From positions 61,811,922 to 61,875,921 of the forward strand of contig OX465282.1 in NCBI GenBank assembly GCA_949987705.1: a DNA stretch of 64,000 bases, written 5' to 3'. Under the pieces are notes generated by a model. It saw only the letters and a program-made list of their open reading frames with translations. It was not told the DNA's origin and did no database searches. Numbering within the stretch: position 1 is the stretch's first letter; every line of letters starts with the position of its first letter. Origin of the DNA: Thereva unica (lineage: Eukaryota; Arthropoda; Insecta; Diptera; Therevidae). Both the position numbers and the translations under genes were made by a program. This document shows, one piece after another, positions 56,526 to 64,000 of this stretch.

Positions 56526-57500
56526 TCATTCCTCTTTTATAACAAAATATTCTTGAGTAGTTATGACGTTTCTGACAATGCATTTTGCCTTTATCTTCCC
56601 TATTTTGTTAATTTCAGTCCCGTTATATGCTTCCAAATACACTAAGTCTTTTTCTATTTTCAAATCTTTGATATTTTTTATATGGTTAAGAGGCACTACA
56701 TTCACTGGGGACCCAGTATCGAGTTTAAATTTAATCATCTGATCATTTAACTTAATTATTTCATACCACGACTTACATACCTTTTGCTTTTCCTGGATGT
56801 CGCGTACATAGAATATCTCCTCAGAATTCAGTTCTTCTTCTGGAAGCTGAATTTCATGAATTTTTTTGTGTGTGCACACTATTGCAAAATGGTTTTTCTT
56901 GTTGCATTTGGTGCACACTGTTCCATATGCAGTACATTGCCCTTTTCTATGTGTTTTTCCACAAAAATTACAAATTCTGTTGATGTTGTTCCTCTTGTTT
57001 TCCAAAATTCCTTCTTTTTTTTCTATTACCCTAAAAGTATACCGATTATTATTTTTATTGTACTTATCTTTTACTGTAAATAAATTGCTTTTATTATTCT
57101 TACTTCTATTGTTAGTACTTATCTCTACATTCTGCAGCTTCTTTTCTACCGCTTGGATTGATGCCTTTTCTCCTCTCATTGATGATACCTGTTGCTTAGT
57201 CACTTCTGCTGCCCTTGCTATATCAATGGCCTTGTTTAACGTTAAATCTTCTACTTGTAATAGTTTTTTCTGCACCGCTTTGTCTGTGATGCCCAGAACA
57301 ATGCGATCTCGTAGCATTCTCTCCGTATCCGCAAATCCACATCGTTTCGCAATTTTCTTTATATCCAATACAAACGAATCAAATGGCTCAAGAATCTGTT
57401 GATTCCTATTGTAAAATTTATAGGATTCATACACCTCATTGCTTTTTGGCTTGCAATATTTATCAAATGCTTCTACAACTTTTTCATAATTTTTTCCACT
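56526..57500 (-). pseudogene. gag: Gypsy-5 gag C-terminus and protease
   Basis: Capsid-end motifs (ILEPFDSFVLDIKKIAKRCGF), two zinc knuckles (CNFCGKTHRKGQC, CTKCNKKNHFAIVC), then the aspartic protease (FKLDTGSPVNVV). Gag and protease share one frame. The capsid start is cut, with only about 140 bases between the primer site and the first gag codons. Confidence 0.8.
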
Positions 57501-57630
57501 TATTCCATGTAGTGTTTCTTAGTTTTTCTTCCTTTATTCCACAGATTTTCTTTATTAGTATTTTTTTCTTTTTATAAATCACTGAACCACATTTTCACTT
57601 TTACAGTTCGGTCCCGTTTGTCCGGAATGT

Positions 57631-57641
57631 CCGCAGCGCCA
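57631..57641 (-). other. Primer-binding site of Gypsy-5
   Basis: TGGCGCTGCGG on the minus strand, directly after the LTR end at 57642. Confidence 0.75.
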
Positions 57642-57767
57642 TGTAGTGTTCTTGAGTAATAAATAACACGACCACTCGAGTTAACTTCTGTTTTATTACT
57701 GATCATAACATATCACTTGAGCCTAGATTAGAACTTATTAGAGAAAGAGATGCAGTGACGTACTTCA
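57642..57767 (-). repeat. 5' LTR of Gypsy-5 (126 bp)
   Basis: Ends CACTACA before the primer site; opens TGAAGTACG after GTAC. Near-identical to 50548-50675. Confidence 0.9.
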
Positions 57768-57900
57768 GTACTAAACTGATTAGTTATTTTTTCTAAACTA
57801 TCAGGATTGTAGCTGAAATTGTTGTAGACGCTGCTGATGGAGTACTTTCAATTTCACTACCATACGTGGTGAACAAAACACCCTCTTCTACTGACGAAAG

Positions 57901-58219
57901 CTAATAACGAAATATGTGCTTAATTTTATATTATATTAAAATAATTATTTAGATAAAAAAAAACTTTTTAATATAGCACGTTTTTAAAACGAACTAAAAA
58001 GTATAAAATAATTTCTCCTAGCCCCATACAGATTTAGAACCTCAAATATATTCCTAACACCATACAGATAGTCCTGAAAATTTGTGATTGTGAATTTGTA
58101 ATAGCTATGAAAATATTTGTAAGATTTTAAACGAAAAAACGTGGGGCGCATGCTATAGACAATAGTAAGGAGTGTAGAGTAGCTGGGTTGAGAAATCATT
58201 TGCATCAATCATGTATGAA
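57901..58219. other. Unassigned AT-rich spacer
   Basis: Between the third SAMD3-like copy and the DDE-like transposase. A frame at 57984-58208 (minus) has no known domain; a TTTTCAG acceptor-like site lies near 58081. Confidence 0.35.
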
Positions 58220-59813
58220 AGGCCCAAAAGACCGAAGGCCCAATCGCATGCGAATTTAGTATGCCCTACAGGCATGAACGACATACCAATTTTTTTTTTC
58301 CTTGACAGATTCTCCAAGCTAAGTAACCCATGAGAATATTATTTTTGTTTTGTCCCACGCAATTATCAGCGTGGACAAACATTACGCCTTCATCCAACGA
58401 GTTGTTTTCCAGGTGGTGGTGAAACAGGCTTACTATAAGGTTAGAGCCTTTTGTCGTACTTGCACTCTTGGGGATGAGATAGTTGCACTGTTTACTCGTT
58501 GTTTCGCACATTACTCCGAATATGCCAACTTTGAACGGCACTAAAAAGTAGATGGGTCCTGGCTGCAATGGATTAGATGGAATATGCACTTGTTGGGCCA
58601 TATCAAAACTGTAGTGCATAGTAGATGTGTCACCATTTTTTAAATTATCTCTGGTTTTTTTAATGACATCATTGTAATTTTTCCTTTCTTGGGAAACAGT
58701 CTGTAGATGGCCTCTCATTTTCTCAATAGTTTTAAGTTTTTCCTCTTCAGACACTAATGCCATAGCCGCATTAGAAGTAAAGTGTTTTTGACACAAAGTA
58801 CACAAATAGCTTCTTGGCTTGATAATGACTATATCTGGACATACACTCCGCCATATGTTAGTAAAAACCCTTAAACCTACGGGTTTCTGAGTCATATCTT
58901 CGGAAAATGATGCTTTGTAAGTGTCATATATTTTTACTTTCGTATCACTTGAAGGTAATAATCGTAGGCTGGTTTGGTAAATGGTGCTGCTTCTACCTGG
59001 CAAAATTATTGCATGCTGCTCAGCGTAGTTGTATAGAAATCTAACCACAAACTCAGTTTGTGAAAAAGAGGTTGTGTGCTTTTTAAGTTTTCCTGTATTT
59101 CCGTGCTCTTTTGCCACTAACCCTGTGGTATTGTACATTTTTGTCAGTCTTTTTAATCTTTTTGTTTTAATGTTCTGTCCAAACATAAATGTGTTCTTGC
59201 AAACTGTATTGCCGTTTAACATGTATGTAACTATTTCTTGGAGCTTTTCTCTCTGTGTTTATTTTCTTAGTCTTGGAAGTTAATGTAGAGTCTAACGTGA
59301 GGCAGCGAAGCTGACCTAAAATAACTTGATCTAGTGTGTTTGTGTGGTCAATTTCTGCGCATTCTAATCGCATACGCAAAAGCTCATCAGCAGAAAAAAA
59401 GCGGCAACAATTTACTTTGCAGCCACAACCCTGCTCAAGGAAACTAGTTACTAGGTTATGGTCAGTATCAGGATTATGGTTAGCTTCGTCATTTACTACA
59501 ACAACGTCCTCTCCCTCATCATCATCATCAACTATCTGCTGATCATTGCCATCACGTTCAATTTGGATTATTACGCTATCGATGTCAATAAGATTTTCAG
59601 TACTTGTGAAAGTTCGTCAAATTTTGGATGAAAGTCTACGATGATTTCATTAGCTTCTGTCTCTTGGAGCTGTTCGTGTTCACTATCACTCGATTCACCA
59701 CTACTTAAAATTCTTTCAGTAAAATAATCTGCATACACACTATAGTCTTCATCACTTATCGCAGTGTCTAAGCCTAAATTATTTAAAATGTTCACAACTT
59801 TTTCTTCACTCAT
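58220..59813 (-). pseudogene. DDE-like transposase of an unnamed family, frameshifted
   Basis: From the right: an acidic N-terminus (59813-59571), then a Cys-rich block (GCGCKVNCC) and LLRMRLECAEI, LGQLRCLT. After a frame change near 59225: VCKNTFMFGQNIKTKRLKRL, a CxxCxxH-type block (CTLCQKHF), HYSFDMAQQVHIPSNPLQPGP and VHADNCVGQNKNN. After another shift it ends FMPVGHTKFACDWAFGLL. I recall this combination from proteins repeated in many animal genomes and thought to be transposase-derived, but cannot name the superfamily. Asp residues in SFDMAQ and HADNC are likely catalytic (inference). Confidence 0.65.
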
Positions 59814-59959
59814 AGTAAAACAAGCAGCACAGCTTTAGCAACTAAACTCACATAACGTGGTCGTGGTACTAATAGCAGGCTCACACAGTGTTGCAGACAT
59901 AGAGGCGTCTGCTTGACAAGTAGCAGCTTGCAAGAGTGCCAACCTACGCTACTATAATA

Positions 59960-60060
59960 CGGTGGTTGCGTAAAATTATCATTGAAATGCAAGAACTGAC
60001 GGATTTTCTCGAAATGATTTACGGAGATAGGCTGCATAACTAAAGGTAAACCTAATTCAG
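59960..60060 (-). pseudogene. piggyBac transposase scrap
   Basis: GLPLVMQPISVNHFEKIRQFLHFNDN-like reading (split here: PISVNHFEKIR, QFLHFNDN) matches the N-terminal part of piggyBac transposases. Only about 30 residues remain. Confidence 0.5.
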
Positions 60061-60321
60061 ATTCCTAGTGCATACGAACATTAGGCAATGGAGCGATACT
60101 CATAACACTAGTTTACACGGTTTTCATACCCCAGCTGAAAGTTGTTAATTTATTGTTTATTTAGGAAGAGTTATCCAGAAAAAATAATAAAAAAATTCTG
60201 TCACGTCTGGTTTAAGAAATATTCATTTACTTTACTGGATAACAAAATTTTGATATTAATACAAAAAAAATTAAAATAGCCATTTTTGGCTTCTTTTTAT
60301 AGATATTTGGATCAGTTTCTC
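60061..60321. other. Unassigned spacer
   Basis: Noncoding, AT-rich; nothing recognised. Confidence 0.35.
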
Positions 60322-61047
60322 TTATAATGGACCCACAGTAATCTCCCTGTTTTCATCCCAAAATCCCTGATGTCGTTCTTCAAAAACCTTTAAATCTTGG
60401 TGAAAACGTTCCCCTTGTTCGTCACTCATACTTCGTAAGTTTTCAGGGAAAAAACTCAGATGCGAGTGCAGGAAATGAATTTTTAATGACATGTTTACTC
60501 CCATCTCTTGAAAATTTTTCAATAAATCGGCAACAATTCCTTTGTAATTTTCACTTTTTTTATTTTCCAAAAATTCTTCCACAACCATTTTGAATGACTT
60601 CCAAGCAGATTTTTCGGTAACAGATAAAAGGTTTTCAAACTGAGAATCTTTCATAATTTTACGGATCTGTGGGCCAACAAATATCCCCTCTTTCAGTTTT
60701 GCCTCTGTAATGTTTGGAAAGATTTTTTGTAAATACCGGAAAGCTGTTTTTGTCAAGCGCCTTTACAAAGTTTTTATGAGCCCCAATTTGATGTGCAAAG
60801 GAGGTAGAGTAATGTTATTTGGATCTACCAACAACTCGTGTTTGATATTCATTTTTCCCAGAATATACTCGTTCCGAATAGGCCATTCTTTTCTTATACA
60901 TATAATGTTGTTGTTTTGCTCTGTTGTCCCACAAACAAAGGAAACAAGAATATTTCGTGTAACCACCCTGCAATCCCAATAACAAACCGATGACTTTGAG
61001 GTCGCCGTGTTATATAATAATAGTTCTCGATTGTTATGTTGTAACAA
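60322..61047 (-). pseudogene. Arthropod repeat-associated gene of unknown function, frameshifted
   Basis: N-terminal part 61047-60763 ends ITLPPLHIKLGLIK; C-terminal part 60756-60322 has FPNITEAKLKEGIFVGPQIRKIMKD, KSENYKGIVADLL, IHFLHSHLSFFPENL and MSDEQGERFHQDL. I recall many near-copies of this protein in insect and spider genomes, which marks it as a repeat gene, but I know no proven function. A frame change lies near 60760. The N-terminus is cut by the Gypsy-6 LTR. Confidence 0.55.
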
Positions 61048-61066
61048 AACACACTACTAATATAAC

Positions 61067-61295
61067 TGTTGTGATGCCGAGTGGCTTAATGTTTCGGACT
61101 GAACTACTCTTACAAGTATTGTTTTAAATGAAACACGCTGTGGTTCGGTATTACAATTTATTTTTAATATTTAATCTCGTTGCGCGCCAGATGCGACATC
61201 GCGTTACACTTGACAAGAAAACTCAATGAATAAAAAAGGAAGAAGAAGTTCAGATACAGCTCCACTCTCGTATATAAAAGTCAGGGCTGCCAACA
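61067..61295 (-). repeat. 3' LTR of Gypsy-6 (229 bp)
   Basis: Minus strand: starts TGTTGGCAG after the purine tract AAAAGGGGAGG, ends CATCACAACA (TGTTG/CAACA pair). A TATATA box (near 61270) and an AATAAA signal (near 61160) lie inside. Confidence 0.8.
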
Positions 61296-61304
61296 CCTCC
61301 CCTT

Positions 61305-63725
61305 TTAGGTGGTATAGTCCCCCAAATATGTTGGACGTTTAATTAATCTTCCAGACGACGATCGCTGCTCGGGCTCCAATTCATGGCAAGATGGTGGGAT
61401 TTCTTGATGGGAAACTGCTGACTCCGTTAATCCAGAATGATGACTTGAATGCCTAGGCCGTGTTGCTTGTTGCTGCGAACAGTCTTCATCAATTGACAAC
61501 GACGACGCATCATTAGGGCCTGGCTCCGTCTGCTGTTGAAAACGTCCTGCATCTCCATTATCCTGGGTTGGTATCATATCAAAATATTCTGATAAAATAT
61601 CAGTTGCCAACTGCTGCTTTGACGCCTCATTTGTACGAAAGCGATCTCTTAATTGGTTAGCGTGTGAACGGATCATTTTCAGTTTTTCTCCTACTTCTAC
61701 CAGAACGTTATACATGACGTTACCCCTTCGCTCGATAATTTCGCCCTTGCTCCAAACAAAGTTGGTTTTAGTATATGTCTTAGCGTAAACCAAATCACCA
61801 GGTTGGTATGACTTCTCTTTAGCACCGTGATGCTTGTTGAATTGTAAGTTCTGCTTTCCGTTGCATCGTGGTTTATCCGTACTTGATGTCGGTCTAATAA
61901 GATCAAGTGATGTACACATTTTTCTTCCGATAAACAACTCGGCTGGTGATAACCCGAATGGACAGGAACGGTTTGGTGTGGACCTATATGTTTGCAAGAA
62001 TATTTGCAGGTTTTCCTCACTAGTTCCTTCTGATTGAAGTTTTTTCAACGCGCGTTTCAAGGTATCAACAAATCTCTTAGCCTGACCGTTTGATTGGGGA
62101 TGATACGGTGCACTTGTAAGATGTTTTATATCCCTGGACCTTATGAAGCCTTTGAAGTGAGTACTGGCGAACTGCGTTCCATTATCCGTCACAAGCTGTT
62201 TACAATCTCCATAGCTAGAGAAAAACATCTGAAGTTTCTTTATTATGTCTGATGATGTGATACTTTTCATTTCATATATTTCAGGCCATTTTGAGTATGA
62301 GTCGACAATCACAAGATAATATTTATCTTTCATTGGACCTGCAATATCCATGTGTATTCTTTCCATAGGATAAGCTGATAGGGGCCATGACTGTAGTGAT
62401 GTCTTAACCGGTGATTTTGCTACAGCTGCGCAATTTTGACACTGTTTCACGTATTCCGCAACATCACTGTCGATACGTGGCCAATACACAAAAGATCGTG
62501 CCAATGATTTCATCCGTTCAATACCTGGATGTCCTCTGTGAAGTTGTTTTAGTATGCGAGATTTGAAACAATATGGAATTACTACTCGTTCACCAGTTAA
62601 AATGATTCCATCAATTGTTGATAAAGATTCCTTCCGATTGAAGAAGTGCAGTAAGTCGGAATATGATGGGCAATCCTTATTTAGCACAGACGGCCAACCT
62701 GTGTTTATATAGCTGATTAATGTTTGATGGAATTTGCTGCTCCTTGTTGCCTTTTGTATCATTTTTGATGTGAGGGGTAAAATATCCATCGTATATTGAA
62801 GATTCCTGTATATATCGTCCTCAAGCTGAGTACATGCGATGACAACTTCTTCATCCAATTTGGGTTGCGATTCTATCAAGCGTGATAGCATATCCACACA
62901 TCCAAAATCCTTGGTATTCACGTACTCTATCTCAAAATCATACATCATAAATGTAAGTGACCATCTCTGTAGCCTATTTGCGGTATACACCGGTATTCCT
63001 TTTTTAGATCCGAAAACAGCTAAAAGAGGCTTATGGTCTGTTAACAAACGAAATCTTCTGCCGTATATGTATTTATGAAATTTTGTTACTGCAAAGATGA
63101 GACCTAATGCTTCCTTTTCAATTTGACTGTAATTTTTTTCTGTTGTCGTTAAGGCTCTCGCCGCATGCATGATTACTTTTTCTTTACCATCTGGATACGT
63201 GTGGGCTATGTACGCCCCAATGCCGTCATTTGATGCATCCGCTGCAACTTTAATAGGTAAGGTTGGATCGAAATGAGTTAATAACAATTTTGAGGAGAGG
63301 ATCTTTTTGAATGCGTCGAATGACTGCTGACATTGTTGCGTCCACTCAAATTTTGAATTATTTTGTAATAACTTATCAAGAGGTACCCTTAACTGTCGCA
63401 TTTCCTTAACAAATTTTCCGTAATGGTTCACTGACCCGAGAAATGATCTTAGTTGCGTGATATTTTTAGGCTCAGGTAAATTCTTGATTTTCTCTATATT
63501 CGCAGGATCCGGGCGGATACTATTTTCATCAATGATGTGACCTAGATATTTAATTTGATTTGCCAAAAAGGTACATTTGCTGATTTTAATGCGAAAACCG
63601 AAGTTTAATAATCTTTGAAGAACTTGCTTTAAAGTATTCGTATGAGACTCCAGATCTGATCCGCAGACAAGAATGTCGTCTAAATATGTAGCTATGTTGT
63701 CAATACCAGCTAACATTGTGTCCAT
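61305..63725 (-). CDS. pol: Gypsy-6 pol: RT end, RNase H, integrase (catalytic Glu lost)
   Basis: About 806 codons open. RT box TYLDDILV, connection (YLGHIIDENSIRPDP), RNase H (AADASNDGIGAYI, EKEALGLIFAVTKF, LTDHKPLL), linker (VDMLSRL), HHCC finger (HRGHPGIERMK...CQNC), integrase core with Asp in HMDIAGPM and Asp in VTDNGTQF. At the third position the sequence reads NGQAKRF where NGQAERF is the rule (codon at 62076-62078), so the DDE Glu is a Lys. C-terminal GPY/F-like region and an acidic/Gln tail follow. RT and RNase H look sound; integration in cis should fail. Confidence 0.9.
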   Translation of the reverse strand: MDTMLAGIDNIATYLDDILVCGSDLESHTNTLKQVLQRLLNFGFRIKISKCTFLANQIKYLGHIIDENSIRPDPANIEKIKNLPEPKNITQLRSFLGSVNHYGKFVKEMRQLRVPLDKLLQNNSKFEWTQQCQQSFDAFKKILSSKLLLTHFDPTLPIKVAADASNDGIGAYIAHTYPDGKEKVIMHAARALTTTEKNYSQIEKEALGLIFAVTKFHKYIYGRRFRLLTDHKPLLAVFGSKKGIPVYTANRLQRWSLTFMMYDFEIEYVNTKDFGCVDMLSRLIESQPKLDEEVVIACTQLEDDIYRNLQYTMDILPLTSKMIQKATRSSKFHQTLISYINTGWPSVLNKDCPSYSDLLHFFNRKESLSTIDGIILTGERVVIPYCFKSRILKQLHRGHPGIERMKSLARSFVYWPRIDSDVAEYVKQCQNCAAVAKSPVKTSLQSWPLSAYPMERIHMDIAGPMKDKYYLVIVDSYSKWPEIYEMKSITSSDIIKKLQMFFSSYGDCKQLVTDNGTQFASTHFKGFIRSRDIKHLTSAPYHPQSNGQAKRFVDTLKRALKKLQSEGTSEENLQIFLQTYRSTPNRSCPFGLSPAELFIGRKMCTSLDLIRPTSSTDKPRCNGKQNLQFNKHHGAKEKSYQPGDLVYAKTYTKTNFVWSKGEIIERRGNVMYNVLVEVGEKLKMIRSHANQLRDRFRTNEASKQQLATDILSEYFDMIPTQDNGDAGRFQQQTEPGPNDASSLSIDEDCSQQQATRPRHSSHHSGLTESAVSHQEIPPSCHELEPEQRSSSGRLIKRPTYLGDYTT

Positions 63726-63830
63726 TCCCAGCGGGGAATTGAAGCGCTCTGGAATAGATTCTGAAGCGCTGAAATAGAATGCCAACGCGCTTCTTATTCA
63801 TATCCCAATTCCCTTCCTTTTAACACAGGC
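63726..63830. repeat. AAGCGC repeat cluster at the Gypsy-6 break
   Basis: GAAGCGCT or its complement occurs about five times between 63740 and 63875. It looks like the subterminal region of another DNA transposon entering from the right. Confidence 0.45.
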
Positions 63831-64000
63831 ATGTCATCAGAGCGAAGCGCTTATATTTTATTGTTGAAGAAGCGCAATCGAAGCAGGGAAATGGAAGCTT
63901 TTGAGAAGCTCCTGGAGCTTTTGTTTTCACCAAAAATAGTATTTCATAACAGATACGATTATTATAAAAGCACAAATTTACCAACTGTGGAGAATACAAA
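63831..64000 (+). CDS. Open frame running off the right edge
   Basis: ATG at 63831, 56 codons without a stop to the window end (MSSERSAYILLLKKR..., MEAFEKLLELL). Basic start and short helical stretch would suit the N-terminus of a transposase, perhaps Harbinger. Nothing more can be said from so little sequence. Confidence 0.4.
   Translation, partial: MSSERSAYILLLKKRNRSREMEAFEKLLELLFSPKIVFHNRYDYYKSTNLPTVENT

Larger units (their letters stand above)
50548..57767 (-). mobile_element. Gypsy-5: two-LTR Gypsy element holding HarbF
   Basis: LTRs at 50548-50675 and 57642-57767, TSD GTAC (50544-50547, 57768-57771). Internal order on the minus strand: primer site, gag with zinc knuckles, protease, RT, RNase H (split by HarbF), integrase. 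Without HarbF the element is about 4.35 kb, so the gag region is shortened. Non-env Gypsy type. Confidence 0.9.
50016..57900 (-). pseudogene. Third SAMD3-like gene copy, split by Gypsy-5
   Basis: N-terminal side 57772-57900 (acidic/Ser-Thr-rich, GVLFTTYGSEIESTPS); the core resumes at 50543 left of Gypsy-5 (GNIVVNILELCTEGKIVDLLYKN) and runs to 50016: ITTEKFQKLLEDIFEIFPSEESVMCLYFTP...GKLWDHLKQKFG. This is the same core as at 44844 and 20387. The C-terminus is missing next to the repeat field at 49790-50010. Its N-terminal domain, further right, could not be identified. Confidence 0.65.
61067..63725 (-). mobile_element. Gypsy-6: 3' half of a Gypsy element
   Basis: RT (from just before YLDD), RNase H, integrase and 3' LTR, all in one open frame. 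It is cut at about 63725, where unrelated sequence with AAGCGC repeats begins. No 5' LTR. Confidence 0.85.

Noticed and set aside
56866..57402. 178-codon plus-strand frame, hydrophobic
   Set aside because: It lies opposite the Gypsy-5 gag/protease; its Phe/Leu richness mirrors Lys/Asn codons of gag.

Overview
This is eukaryotic, almost certainly insect, AT-rich repeat DNA. No host gene, rRNA gene or intact tRNA gene could be recognised. The insect call rests on errantivirus-like Gypsy elements (one with an env gene), BEL/Pao gag, several PIF/Harbinger elements with MADF/BESS or Myb/SANT partner proteins, BED-finger hAT elements, pogo, short spliceosomal introns (54-61 nt) and a tRNA-derived SINE. 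The order or species cannot be told from the sequence.

Layout. 0-8 kb: a stray LTR, then the 3' part of an env-bearing Gypsy (Gypsy-1) whose integrase is split by an RTE-like LINE, all lying in a Harbinger (HarbA). 8-17 kb: a Gypsy pol (Gypsy-2) broken into three pieces by two large insertions, each carrying a LINE. 17-22.8 kb: a two-gene unit made of a zinc-finger transposase-like gene and a spliced gene that joins a CIDE-N domain to a SAMD3-like core. 22.8-29.5 kb: a four-deep nest after a 200-base assembly gap: Gypsy-3 holds HarbC, which holds hAT-1, which holds the apparently complete HarbB. 29.6-37.8 kb: HarbD, cut in its transposase by hAT-2 and in its partner gene by the non-autonomous hAT-3, which itself holds a SINE. 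38.4-41.1 kb: a pogo element with 25-bp TIRs and a TA duplication. 41.4-50 kb: a small hAT element, Gypsy-4 and BEL fragments, a SAM-domain version of the SAMD3-like gene next to a zinc-finger gene start, a MADF exon and a TTAA-flanked MITE. 50-57.8 kb: a third SAMD3-like copy interrupted by Gypsy-5 (two LTRs, 4-bp TSD), itself interrupted by HarbF. 58-64 kb: an unnamed DDE-like transposase, a piggyBac scrap, an unnamed arthropod repeat gene and Gypsy-6, whose long pol ORF has lost the integrase catalytic glutamate.

The most unusual material is the SAMD3-like gene family: three copies in 30 kb share one core domain but carry different N-termini (CIDE-N, SAM, unknown), and two of them sit beside C2H2 zinc-finger genes that look like transposase starts. 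HarbB (23854-26592) is the best candidate for a recently active element: both spliced genes are open, and removing the element restores the hAT reading frame. Several otherwise well-kept genes are broken only by one-base changes in A/T runs, so some 'pseudogenes' may be assembly errors.
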